A DNA stretch of 64,000 bases from Xanthomonas fragariae. Its GTDB lineage: Bacteria > Pseudomonadota > Gammaproteobacteria > Xanthomonadales > Xanthomonadaceae. Below are positions 1 through 9,600 of this stretch, in pieces. Numbering within the stretch: position 1 is the stretch's first letter; the number at the start of each line of letters is the position of its first letter. Made by a program: the position numbers and the translations under genes. The stretch spans positions 186,001-250,000 of the forward strand of contig NZ_LT853882.1 in NCBI RefSeq assembly GCF_900183975.1. Direction: 5' to 3'. The notes under the pieces are model-generated. The model did no database searches. It saw nothing but the letters and a program-made list of their open reading frames with translations, and was not told where the DNA came from.

Positions 1-5
1 GTGAC

Positions 6-344
6 TTGATCCTGCGCGGCGTGTTGATCGTATGCAGCGCGTGCGTTGCTGTATTCGTCGCGCAGGCCCAGGTGCAGGATAGCCAAGCGTATCTGCAACG
101 CATGGATACCGACGGCGATGGCCGCGTCAGTGGCGACGAATATCTGGTCTGGATGAGTTACGCCTTCGATCAGCGCGATCTGGATCACGACGGTGTGCTG
201 CAGGGCGATGAACTACCAGCTCGCCGGGGCAAACCGATCACCCGTGCTGCGCATCGCGCCACCTTGATCGAGCGCTTCGTACTCCAGGACGCCAACGGCG
301 ACGGTTACTTGAGCGCGTGCGAATTGCTGGCGCCGCCGCGCTGA
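6..344 (+). CDS. EF-hand domain exported protein
   Basis: Small protein of about 112 residues with a hydrophobic N-terminus (roughly residues 1-22, ending AQAQ) that looks like a signal peptide. Three EF-hand-like calcium loops follow: residues 34-45 (DTDGDGRVSGDE), 58-69 (DLDHDGVLQGDE) and 95-106 (DANGDGYLSACE). The acidic and Gly positions of a canonical loop are present in all three, so periplasmic calcium binding is likely from family knowledge. No partner is evident; the downstream ABC genes start about 50 bp later on the same strand. The gene lies at the window edge and the first codon used here is TTG, so the true start could be upstream of the window. Confidence 0.75.
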   Translation: MILRGVLIVCSACVAVFVAQAQVQDSQAYLQRMDTDGDGRVSGDEYLVWMSYAFDQRDLDHDGVLQGDELPARRGKPITRAAHRATLIERFVLQDANGDGYLSACELLAPPR

Positions 345-392
345 TGCGCGCCTTCGCGCGCATCTGATGCCGGGTTGGGCAAGCTTGAGCGC

Positions 393-1130
393 ATGTTCAC
401 TCTCGACCAGGTCAGCTGCCGCTACGGCCAGGCCATCGCCCTGGATGCGGTTTCGCTTAACTTTGCCAGCGGCATCACCACCGCGTTGATCGGCCCCAGC
501 GGCGCCGGCAAGTCCACCGTGCTGCGCATGCTGGTGGGGCTGGAATGGCCGGATAGCGGCACGGTCGCCTTCGATGGCACGCCACTGCAACGCGCCTGTC
601 TGCAGGCGCAACGCCAACGCATCGGTTACGTGATCCAGGAAGGCGGGCTGTTTCCACATCTGGATGCGCGCAGCAATGCGGCCTTGCTGGCGCAGACGCT
701 GGGCTGGACGCGGCAACGCATCGATGCGCGTCTGGAGACATTGTGCGCGCTGTGCCAATTGCCGCCGGCGTTGCTGGCGCGCTACCCGGCCGAACTGTCT
801 GGCGGCCAACGCCAGCGTGTCGGCCTGATCCGCGCCTTGATGCTGGATCCACCGGCGTTGTTGCTGGATGAACCGCTGGGCGCACTCGACCCCATCGTGC
901 GCTACGACCTGCAGGCGCAAATGCGCGAAATGTTCGCTCAACTCGGCAAGACCGTGGTGCTGGTCACCCACGATGTTGCCGAAGCTGGGTATCTGGCCGA
1001 TACCTTGGTACTGATGCGCGCCGGCCGCGTGGTGCAGCAGGGCAGTGCACGCAGCTTGCTGGAACAGCCGGCCGATGCGTTCGTGCAGCGCTTTCTCACC
1101 GCGCAGCGCAGCATTGGCGACGCCGCATGA
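393..1130 (+). CDS. ABC transporter ATPase, osmoprotectant (OpuC/ProV-like) type
   Basis: Cytoplasmic ATP-binding subunit of about 245 residues. Visible motifs: Walker A GPSGAGKST near residue 34, signature LSGGQRQR, Walker B LLLDEP and the switch His in VLVTHD. The ATG at 393 begins the typical N-terminus of these ATPases; an in-frame TTG at 375 is less likely. The stop overlaps the start of the next gene by 4 bp (ATGA), so the two are translationally coupled. The partner is a binding-protein/permease fusion of the glycine-betaine/choline/carnitine class, which points to compatible-solute import. This subunit has no C-terminal CBS domains, unlike OpuCA or ProV. The substrate cannot be read from the sequence. 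Confidence 0.85.
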   Translation: MFTLDQVSCRYGQAIALDAVSLNFASGITTALIGPSGAGKSTVLRMLVGLEWPDSGTVAFDGTPLQRACLQAQRQRIGYVIQEGGLFPHLDARSNAALLAQTLGWTRQRIDARLETLCALCQLPPALLARYPAELSGGQRQRVGLIRALMLDPPALLLDEPLGALDPIVRYDLQAQMREMFAQLGKTVVLVTHDVAEAGYLADTLVLMRAGRVVQQGSARSLLEQPADAFVQRFLTAQRSIGDAA

Positions 1131-2599
1131 TCGCGCGCGTGCTGTTCGCAGGTGTTCTGTTGATCTGCAGCATCGGTGTGCAGGCCGCGCACGTGACGCT
1201 CGGCTCGAAGAACTTCACCGAAGCAGTGATCCTGGGCGAAATCGCCACTGCCGCCGGGCAGCGCGACGGGGTGGAGGTACAGCATCGCGCGCAGCTCGGA
1301 GGCACGCGCATCCTGTGGCGCGCGCTGGAGACCGGGCAGATCGATGCGTATGCCGAATACACTGGCACGCTGGCGCAGGAGTTGGTCCAACTGCCAAATG
1401 CCAGCCAGGCCGAACTGCGCGCCGCGTTGGATGCACGTGGACTTGCGATGACCGACTCGCTTGGTTTCCAGGACACCTATGCGTTGGGCATGCGGCGCGA
1501 CCATGCGCGGGCATTGGGCATTGAATCGCTCTCTGATCTGGCGCGTCACCCAACGCTCAAGATCGGCCTGAGCAATGAGTTCATGCAGCGCGCCGATGGT
1601 TGGCCGGGCGTGCGTGCGGCATATGCGCTGCCGCAGACCGCAACCGGGCTGGATCACGATCTGGCGTATCGCGCACTGCAGAGCGGGGCGATCGAGGTCA
1701 CCGATCTGTACAGCACCGATGCGGAAATTCCGTATTACCAGCTGCAGGTGCTGCGCGACGACCGTCAGTATTTCCCCGAGTACAAGGCCGTGTTTCTGTA
1801 TCGCAAGGACCTGGCGCAACGCTCGCCGGCGATGTTGCGGGCCTTGCAGGGGCTGCAAGGACGTATCGATGAGGCGACCATGCAGCGGCTCAACGCACAG
1901 GTGAAGCTGGAGCGTCAGTCCGAAGCGGCAGTCGCAGCGCAGTGGTTGGGAGTGGCGCCCACATCCGAAGCCGACTCGCGTAGTACCCGTTTGCTGCGAC
2001 ACACGCGCCAACACCTTGCCTTGGTCGGCATCTCGTTGGGTTTTGCTTTGCTGATCGCGTTACCGCTGGGCGTGCTGGCGGCGCGGCGTCCACGCCTCGG
2101 GCAGGTGGTGCTGTCGTTGACCGGGGTGCTGCAGACGTTGCCGTCGCTGGCGGTATTCGTCTTCATGATTCCGTTGTTCGGCATTGGCGCCAAACCGGCG
2201 ATTGCTGCGCTGTTTTTATACAGCCTGTTGCCGATAGTGCGTAACACGCATGCCGGGCTGACCTCGATCCCGCGCGAGTTGCATCAAACCGCTCAGGCGA
2301 TCGGATTGCCGGCGTGGACGCGCTTGTGGCGCGTGGAATTACCGCTGGCCCGCCGCACGATTGTGGCCGGCATCCAGACCGCAGCGGTGATCAACGTGGG
2401 CACCGCCACGCTGGGCGCATTGATCGGCGCAGGTGGGTATGGCCAGCCAATTCTCACCGGTATCCGCCTGGATGACATTGGCTTGATTCTGGAAGGCGCA
2501 ATTCCCGCGGCCGTTCTTGCACTGCTGGTGCAAGCGGTGTTCGAAGGGCTGGAGCATTGGGTCACGCCGCGCGGGTTGCGGCTCAGTCAGCGTGGTTGA
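1127..2599 (+). CDS. Osmoprotectant-type ABC importer: fused substrate-binding protein and permease
   Basis: One 490-residue chain holds two transporter parts. Residues about 1-21 form a signal peptide (to VQAAH). Residues about 22-280 match an OpuAC/OpuCC-type binding domain (LGSKNFTEAVILGE near the start, then YAEYTGTL). Residues about 290-485 form a permease of the OpuCB kind with several membrane segments and an EAA-like loop (IPRELHQTAQAIGLPAWTRL). Such fusions usually carry the permease first, so binding domain first is a less usual order. It overlaps the ATPase gene by 4 bp, and together they make a complete importer. Likely substrates are betaine-like solutes, by family only. Confidence 0.85.
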   Translation: MIARVLFAGVLLICSIGVQAAHVTLGSKNFTEAVILGEIATAAGQRDGVEVQHRAQLGGTRILWRALETGQIDAYAEYTGTLAQELVQLPNASQAELRAALDARGLAMTDSLGFQDTYALGMRRDHARALGIESLSDLARHPTLKIGLSNEFMQRADGWPGVRAAYALPQTATGLDHDLAYRALQSGAIEVTDLYSTDAEIPYYQLQVLRDDRQYFPEYKAVFLYRKDLAQRSPAMLRALQGLQGRIDEATMQRLNAQVKLERQSEAAVAAQWLGVAPTSEADSRSTRLLRHTRQHLALVGISLGFALLIALPLGVLAARRPRLGQVVLSLTGVLQTLPSLAVFVFMIPLFGIGAKPAIAALFLYSLLPIVRNTHAGLTSIPRELHQTAQAIGLPAWTRLWRVELPLARRTIVAGIQTAAVINVGTATLGALIGAGGYGQPILTGIRLDDIGLILEGAIPAAVLALLVQAVFEGLEHWVTPRGLRLSQRG

Positions 2600-2658
2600 G
2601 TTGCGATTGCAGGAGAGTGGCGGGCGCGCTTGGCATTCGACGATCGGCCCGCGCGGCA

Positions 2659-3840
2659 TCACCCACCCGGCAGCGCCGCGATCAACCGCGACAGTACGTG
2701 CTCGGTGACGCTCAGATGCGGCGCGATACGTAAACGCCCGTGGCGCCGTGTGCAGATCACACCAAGCGCGCCGAGCGTTGTCGCCACCGCCTCCAACTGG
2801 TCTGCTGGCGGCCGCAGCGCGGTCAGATGCGGCGCATGACCAGGCGTGCACCAGCTGCCAAGGCCACGCGCATGCAACGCCGCGTCCCATTGCGTAGTGA
2901 GCGCACCAAGTGTCTCGGCGATACGCGCCGGTTCCCACGCAGCGACTTGCTGCAAGGCCATGGTCGCCATCGCGACACGCAAGGAATCGGCAACGCCGCC
3001 GGCATCGAATCGCCGCGCACCGCTGCGATACAGTGGCGCAGTGGCGACCGGGAATTCCCAACTGCTGCCGGCATCGCGCCCGATCCAGTGTTCTTCGATC
3101 GGCACGCCGTGCGCACGCCACTGCGGTGCTACCCATAGCCAGGCCAATCCCATCGGCCCGAGCAACCATTTGTGCCCGACGCTGACCACGAAATCCGGCC
3201 GCCAACACCGCAGGTCGGTCGGCAACACGCCCAGGCTCTGGCTCAAGTCCAGCACCAGCGCTGCCCCGCACGCGTGCACCTGCGCACTGATGCGGTCCAG
3301 GTCGAGTGCTCGCCCGTCCAGCCAGTACGCATGCGGCAGCGCCACGATGCGCAGCGCAGGCGTCTGGGCAATCGCTTGCAGCACTGCGTCGGTCAACGTG
3401 GCGCCGGCAGTGGTTGGCACAGGGACGATGTGCGCACCGACCTCGGCGCAGCGGCGTTGCCAGATCAACAAGTTGGATGGGAACTGACCTTCCAGGACCA
3501 GCACCGCCGCGCCGCGTTGCAGAGGCAAATTGCGCGCGGCAGTGGCCAGACCATGCGCAGCCGAAGGCACCATCGCCACGCCGTCGGCATCGTTGTCGAA
3601 CAAGCCTGCGGCAAGCGCGCGCAAACGCTCGATCTCGTGCAGCCAGGCATCAAACGGCAGCTGCCACGGCGTGGCCATCGCATCGACCGCCTGATGCGCC
3701 ACTGCCTGCACCGCACGCAGCAATGGCCCACGCGAAGCGGCATCCAGATAGGTGACCTTGCCAGGCAGCGCAAATGCGTGATGTCGCTCGGCCCACTCGA
3801 GGGGTGCGGGAAGCGTGCTGGACAGAGAGTGCGATGACAT
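2659..3840 (-). CDS. Class V aminotransferase-fold PLP enzyme, EgtE-like C-S lyase candidate
   Basis: 393-residue PLP-dependent enzyme of the cysteine desulfurase/kynureninase fold. The PLP-binding Lys is probably K224 in VSVGHKWLLGP, and the PLP-ring Asp is D198 in LVLDLSQS. A conserved desulfurase active-site Cys loop is not obvious, which fits a lyase better than an IscS-type desulfurase. It is divergent from egtB, with only about 70 bp between starts. In mycobacteria the last ergothioneine step, cleaving hercynylcysteine sulfoxide, is done by EgtE of this same fold. The role is therefore inferred from context and fold; no direct signature distinguishes it from other class V enzymes. Confidence 0.7.
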   Translation of the reverse strand: MSSHSLSSTLPAPLEWAERHHAFALPGKVTYLDAASRGPLLRAVQAVAHQAVDAMATPWQLPFDAWLHEIERLRALAAGLFDNDADGVAMVPSAAHGLATAARNLPLQRGAAVLVLEGQFPSNLLIWQRRCAEVGAHIVPVPTTAGATLTDAVLQAIAQTPALRIVALPHAYWLDGRALDLDRISAQVHACGAALVLDLSQSLGVLPTDLRCWRPDFVVSVGHKWLLGPMGLAWLWVAPQWRAHGVPIEEHWIGRDAGSSWEFPVATAPLYRSGARRFDAGGVADSLRVAMATMALQQVAAWEPARIAETLGALTTQWDAALHARGLGSWCTPGHAPHLTALRPPADQLEAVATTLGALGVICTRRHGRLRIAPHLSVTEHVLSRLIAALPGG

Positions 3841-3911
3841 GCCAACAGCTTACCGCTGGCTGCTACGCCGCCGACACGGCGTGTTAACGGGCGCTCCCTA
3901 AGCATACGAAG

Positions 3912-5192
3912 ATGTCTGCACTCTTACCTCTGCCGGGCCACCACCAGCAGCAGTTGACGTGGCTGGAACGCTACGCGCAGACCCGCGCGCTGAGCGATCG
4001 TCTCGCCGCACCCTTGAGCGCCGAAGACGCAATGGTACAAAGCATGCCCGATGCCAGCCCCGGTAAATGGCATCTGGCTCACACCACCTGGTTCTTCGAA
4101 CGCTTCGTGTTACAGGCGGATCCGGCTTACCGCGTGTTCGATCCGGCCTGGGATTTTTTGTTCAACAGCTATTACCTGAGCGTAGGCCCCATGCATGCGC
4201 GGGCGCGCCGTGGGGTGTTGTCGCGTCCCTCGTTACAGCAGGTGCGTGATTACCGCGCTGCGGTCGATGTGCAGATGCAACAGCGTCTGCAAGCGGGGCG
4301 GCTGGATGCTGAGGCTTGCACAATCGTGCAACTCGGTATTCAGCATGAGCAGCAGCATCAGGAATTGCTGTTGACCGATATCAAGCACGCGTTATGGAGC
4401 AATCCGCTGCAGCCGGCGTATCGCAATGCAGCGGCACCGTCTGCGGCCCTCGCCAGCACATTGCGCTGGCATGCGCGCGACGAACAGATCGTTGAAATCG
4501 GTGCCGCAGCATGGCCGCAGTCGGACACGTTTGCCTACGACAACGAATCGCCGCGTCATCGCGTGCTGGTCGGCGCTCATGCCCTGGCCAACCGCGTGGT
4601 CACCAATGCAGAGTTCCAGGAGTTCATCGATGCCGGTGGTTACCGCGGCGCCGGTACCTGGCTCAGCGATGGTTGGGCGATGGTGCAAGCACAAGGTTGG
4701 CAGCATCCGTTGTATTGGGACGTGGATGGACGCGAGTTCACCCTCGACGGTTGGCGTGCGCGCGACCCGCATGCACCGGTCAGCCATTTGAGCATGTTCG
4801 AGGCCGATGCGTTTGCGCGCTGGGCCGGCGCACGTCTGCCCACTGAAGCCGAATGGGAACAGGCCGCCACCGGCGTGCCGGTGCAGGGCAATTTCGTGGA
4901 CACCGACGCGCTGCAACCGCGTGGTGCCGAGGCTGTGGATACCGGCATCCAGCAGCTGTTCGGCGATGTCTGGGAATGGACCGGCAGTGCGTATCTGCCG
5001 TATCCGGGGTTCGCGCCGTGGCCCGGGTCGCTGGGCGAATACAACGGCAAATTCATGAATGCGCAATGGGTGCTGCGCGGTGGCAGTTGCGCCACGCCGG
5101 CCAGTCATCTACGTGCCAGTTACCGCAATTTTTTCCCGTCCGATGCGCGTTGGCAGTTTGCCGGCGTGCGCCTTGCCAAGGATCTGCCTTGA
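3912..5192 (+). CDS. egtB: Ergothioneine biosynthesis protein EgtB (sulfoxide synthase)
   Basis: 426-residue nonheme-iron enzyme that joins N-alpha-trimethylhistidine (hercynine) to a cysteine donor with oxygen, forming the C-S sulfoxide bond. The N-terminal DinB-like half carries the three iron-binding His: H57 in WHLAHTTWFFE, and H145 and H149 in HEQQHQE. The C-terminal half is an FGE-sulfatase domain (GDVWEWTGSAY, LRGGSCATP, FAGVRLA). Its stop overlaps the TTG start of egtD. No egtA or egtC is nearby, which suggests, but does not prove, that this EgtB uses free cysteine rather than gamma-glutamylcysteine. Confidence 0.92.
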   Translation: MSALLPLPGHHQQQLTWLERYAQTRALSDRLAAPLSAEDAMVQSMPDASPGKWHLAHTTWFFERFVLQADPAYRVFDPAWDFLFNSYYLSVGPMHARARRGVLSRPSLQQVRDYRAAVDVQMQQRLQAGRLDAEACTIVQLGIQHEQQHQELLLTDIKHALWSNPLQPAYRNAAAPSAALASTLRWHARDEQIVEIGAAAWPQSDTFAYDNESPRHRVLVGAHALANRVVTNAEFQEFIDAGGYRGAGTWLSDGWAMVQAQGWQHPLYWDVDGREFTLDGWRARDPHAPVSHLSMFEADAFARWAGARLPTEAEWEQAATGVPVQGNFVDTDALQPRGAEAVDTGIQQLFGDVWEWTGSAYLPYPGFAPWPGSLGEYNGKFMNAQWVLRGGSCATPASHLRASYRNFFPSDARWQFAGVRLAKDLP

Positions 5193-6175
5193 ACGCCGCC
5201 GCCCATGCCACGCAACGCGCGCACGCCGCGCTGACCGACCTGCGCCCGCAGCCGGACGACATCACTGCCGACGCACTGGCGGGCTTGTCGCAAACACCCA
5301 AGACGTTGCCGTCGAAATATTTCTACGATGCGCACGGCTCGCAGCTGTTCGAAGCCATCACGCAGCAGCCGGAGTACTACCTCACCGGCACCGAACTGGG
5401 TTTGCTGGAAGCCAGCATGCCGTCGATTGCGCAGGCGATCGGCGCCGGCGTGCACGTGGTCGAATACGGCAGCGGCAGCGGTCGCAAGACCGAACTGCTG
5501 TTGCAGGGCTTGCGCCATGTGGTGGCCTACACGCCGCTGGAAATCTCGCGCACTGCCTTGCTCGACAGCACTGCACGGCTGGCGCAGAAGTTTCCGCAGA
5601 TCCAGATGCTGCCGGTCTGCACCGACTTCACCAAGCCGCTGCGCCTGCCCGATGCAAAGCGCGTGGCGTGTCGGCATCTGATATTCTTCCCCGGCTCCAC
5701 GCTGGGCAATTTCACCAACCCGGCTGCCATCGCGTTGATGGATGCGATGCGCCAGACCATGGGTAGCGATGGCTGCGCCTTGATCGGTATCGATCTGGAC
5801 AAGGACGCCGGTGTGATCGAAGCCGCCTACAACGATGCCGCGGGCGTCACCGCCAAATTCACCTTGAATCTGCTGGCACGGCTCAACCGTGAGATCGGCA
5901 GCGATTTCGATCTGGATGGCTTCCGCCACCATGCGGTGTATGCGCGCGAGCGCGGCCGCATCGAAACTTTTTTGATCAGTCAACGCGCGCAGCGCGTGCA
6001 CGTGGGCGGCAAGGACTTCGACTTTGCCGAAGGCGAAGCGATGCAGGTCGAATACAGCTATAAATACACCGACGCGCACTTCGCCGAACTTGCCGCCGCT
6101 GCCGGGTTGAAAGTGACGCACGGTTGGAACGATGCCAAGGATTGGTTCGGGCTGCGCTTGTTGCGCCCTTTTTGA
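5189..6175 (+). CDS. egtD: L-histidine N-alpha-methyltransferase EgtD
   Basis: S-adenosylmethionine-dependent enzyme of about 328 residues that trimethylates histidine to hercynine, the first step of ergothioneine synthesis. The SAM-binding loop VEYGSGSGRKTE lies near residue 90, and the family hallmarks LPSKYFYDAHGSQLFEAIT (near residue 40) and FFPGSTLGNF are present. I place the start at TTG 5189, which overlaps the egtB stop (TTGA) and gives the usual EgtD length; the reading frame is open farther upstream inside egtB, but that stretch does not look coding. Translational coupling with egtB supports a shared pathway. Confidence 0.92.
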   Translation: MNAAAHATQRAHAALTDLRPQPDDITADALAGLSQTPKTLPSKYFYDAHGSQLFEAITQQPEYYLTGTELGLLEASMPSIAQAIGAGVHVVEYGSGSGRKTELLLQGLRHVVAYTPLEISRTALLDSTARLAQKFPQIQMLPVCTDFTKPLRLPDAKRVACRHLIFFPGSTLGNFTNPAAIALMDAMRQTMGSDGCALIGIDLDKDAGVIEAAYNDAAGVTAKFTLNLLARLNREIGSDFDLDGFRHHAVYARERGRIETFLISQRAQRVHVGGKDFDFAEGEAMQVEYSYKYTDAHFAELAAAAGLKVTHGWNDAKDWFGLRLLRPF

Positions 6176-6191
6176 CGTCGCGGAGTTGGGC

Positions 6192-6461
6192 GTGCAACAG
6201 GTCGATGACACGCAGATCGCAGCGGTCATGCGCGCACTGCTTGCACACCGGTTGCCGGAGCGCTCGATCTGCCCTTCCGAAGTAGCTCGCGCAATCAACG
6301 ATGACGCCACTACCTGGCGTGGGTTGATGCCGCAGGTACGCACCGTGGCCACCGACTTGGCACGCAAGGACATCGTGCGGATCACCCAGCAGGGCGACGT
6401 GGCCGACCTGGACACCGCGCGTGGTCCGATCCGTTTGATGCGCGGCTCGCATTTCGAATGA
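6192..6461 (+). CDS. DUF3253 small winged-helix-like protein
   Basis: About 89 residues matching the DUF3253 pattern: RSICPSEVARAI, WRGLMPQVRTVA, then DLDTARGPIRLMRG. Function is unknown; the family looks like a compact winged helix. GTG at 6192 is taken as start, and TTG at 6186 is equally possible. It follows egtD by only 16 bp on the same strand, so co-transcription with the ergothioneine genes is plausible, although DUF3253 genes are found in many contexts and this may be chance. Confidence 0.75.
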   Translation: MQQVDDTQIAAVMRALLAHRLPERSICPSEVARAINDDATTWRGLMPQVRTVATDLARKDIVRITQQGDVADLDTARGPIRLMRGSHFE

Positions 6462-6611
6462 TGCAGCTGTGATGGCGTGGCGCCGGGCATCCAAAGCCAC
6501 GCTGCCGCTGAGCGACCGCGCCTGATCCCGTAACGAGCATCAACCACTACCGCCACGCAATCAGACGCGCAACCGCATCAACCGTGCGTAGCCAACAGCA
6601 CCGTAACGCTG

Positions 6612-9600
6612 TTACGCCGCCTGCACCACATGCAATACCTTGGGATTACGCCACTGCGCCATCAACGCAGCCTCACGCGCCTTGGCGTCTTGCAGATGCG
6701 CATGCTTGATATGGCCGTAACCGCGGATGTGTTCGGGGATGCTGGCGATCTGTGCGGCCAGGCCGACGTTGTCGACATCCAGGCGCTCCAGCAGTGTTTC
6801 GACTGTCGCCACGTAATCGGCAATCAGCTGACGCTCGCCACGCCGTTCGGCGCTGTAGCCGAACACGTCGAGCTTGCCGCCGCGCAGGAATTTCAACCGC
6901 GCCAGCAGTTTGAAGACACTAAACATCCACGGCCCGTAGTCGCGTTTGATCAGATGGCCGTGCGCATCCTTCTTGGCTAGCAAGGGCGGCGCAAGATGGA
7001 AACGCAGCCTGTAGTGGCCCTCGAACTGTTGCTGCAACCGGCGTTGGAAATCGCCGCGCGTGTACAGCCGCGCCACTTCATATTCGTCCTTATAGGCCAT
7101 CAGTTTGAAGGCATAGCGTGCGACGGCCTGCGTCAATGCGCTGCTGCCGGGCACGCGTCGCACCTCCTGCAACCGCACGCGCTCGACCAGGGCGAGATAC
7201 CGCTGTGCATAGGCAGCATCTTGATATTCGGTCAGAAACGCGACGCGACGCACGATGGCTTCATCCAACGACTGCGCCAGCTGCTCGTCGTCGAGCGGAT
7301 GCGCCGGCGCATTGACATCGCCATGCAGCGTGCTGCCATCGGTTTGCGCCAAGGCACGTGGCGCACCTTGGCCACTGAGATCATGCGCGTCCCAACTGCC
7401 GGGTGCATGCGCTCGCGGTGTGTGGCCATGCGCACGTGCAGACCCGCCAACGTTCGGCAGACCCGCAGCGCGCCGCACTGCAGGCAGATCGATTGCGGCC
7501 AGGCGGCCCCACGCAAATGCCTGCTGATTCATCGCCACGGCCGCGCCGTTGAGTTCGATAGCGCGCATCAGCGCCGCGTGCGACAACGGCACCAGCCCGT
7601 GCTGCCAGGCATAGCCGAGTACGAACAGATTGCTGGCGATCGCATCGCCCAGCAGCGCCGTCGCCAGTTGCGTGGCATCCAGTAACAAAGGCTCCCGGCC
7701 GCCCAATGCGGTGCGCACGCCGGCAATGATCTCGGCGGCGGGAAACTGCAGATCAGGCTGGGTGGTGAAGCTGCCCGGCATCGCTTCGTAGGTGTTGAGC
7801 ACCACCTGGGTGCGGCCATCGCGCACCTTGGACAACGCCCAGTAATCGTTGACCACCACCATGTCGCAGCCCAGCACCAGATCCGCTTCGCCAGCGGCAA
7901 TGCGCACCGCGTGGATATCGGCTGGTTGGCGTGCGATACGGATATGGGTGGTCACCGCGCCGCCTTTTTGCGCAAGGCCGGTCTGATCCAGCACCGTGGC
8001 GCCTTTGCCTTCCAGGTGTCCGGCCATGCCGAGCAGGGCGCCGATGGTCACCACGCCAGTGCCGCCGACGCCGGTGATCAGGATGTTCCAGGGCTGTGCC
8101 AGTGTGGTGCGCTGCGGCGGGAGGGGCAGGTTGTCCAACAACGCGCTCGCATCGCGTTGTTTACTTTTGCGCGGTGCACCGCCATGCACGGTGACAAAGC
8201 TCGGGCAAAAGCCCGACACGCAGGAATAATCCTTGTTGCAATTGGACTGATCGATCTCGCGCTTGCGCCCGAACTCGGTCTCTTTGGGCAGCACCGACAC
8301 ACAGAAACTCTTCCCGCCGCAATCGCCGCAGCCTTCGCACACCAGCGAATTGATCATGACGCGCTTGGGCGGGTCGATCAGTTTGCCGCGCTTGCGACGG
8401 CGGCGTTTTTCGGTGGCGCAGGTCTGATCGAAGATCAAGATCGATACGCCCTTGACTGTGCGCAGACGCTGCTGCACCGCATCCAGCTCGCTGCGATCGT
8501 AGAAGGTCACCTCGCTGGGAAAGCGCTCGCGCCTGCGCGTCCATTTTTCGATGTCGTCGCTGACGACCGCTATTTCGTGGATGCCTTCGGCACGTAGTTG
8601 ATGCGCGATGTCCGGCACGGTAAGTGTGCCGTCCACTGGCTGCCCGCCGGTCATTGCCACCGCATCGTTGTAGAGAACCTTGTAGGTGATATTGACGCCG
8701 GTGGCGATCGACTGCCGAATCGCCAGCGAACCGCTATGAAAGTAGGTGCCATCGCCCAGGTTCTGGAATACGTGGGGCGTGTCGGTAAATGGCGCCTGCC
8801 CAGACCACGTCACGCCTTCGCCGCCCATGTGGGTGAAGGTGTCGGTGGCGCGATTCATCCAGGTCACCATGTAGTGGCAACCGATCCCGCCGAGTGCTCG
8901 CGAGCCTTCCGGTACCACCGTGGAGGTGTTGTGCGGGCAGCCGGAGCAGTAGTGCGGCACCCGCGGAAACAACACGCGCGGCAAGGCCATTTCCGCTTCT
9001 TTGGTGTCCATCCAACGCAGTCGCTGCTCGATCGAGTCAGTCGTGAAAAAGCGCTGGATGCGCTTGCCGATCACCGCCGCGATCGTGGCCGGGGTCAGTT
9101 CGCCGGTGGACGGCAGAATCCACGCGCCGTGCTCGTCGTACTTGCCGACGATGCTCGGTCGCGCCCCGGCGCTGGCCGGCCAGTTGTAGAACAGCTCCTT
9201 CATCTGGCGCTCGATGAAGGCTTTCTTTTCTTCCACCACCACGATGTCTTCGAGCCCCTGCGCGAAGGCGCTGATGCCCACCGGCTCCAGCGGCCAGGTC
9301 ATGCCGACCTTGTACACGCGGATGCCGATGTCGCGGCACGCCTGCGCATCCAGGCCCAGATATTCCAGCGCCTGCAGTACGTCCAGATAGCTCTTGCCGG
9401 TGGTCACGATGCCCAGCCGCGCATGCGGCGACTCCAGCACCACCCGGTCGATCCGGTTGGCCCGCGCGAATGCTTGCGCGGCGGCGATCGCGTAGCGGTG
9501 CAGGCGCATCTCCTGGTCCACTGGCGGATCCGGCCAGCGGATGCTCAAGCCACCCGGCGGCAGCGCGAAGTCGTCCGGCAGCACGATGGTGCGGGCGAAT

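Noticed and set aside
938..2014. Long minus-strand frame inside the ABC importer genes
   Set aside because: Antisense shadow of clear coding sequence; no signature, start or ribosome site.
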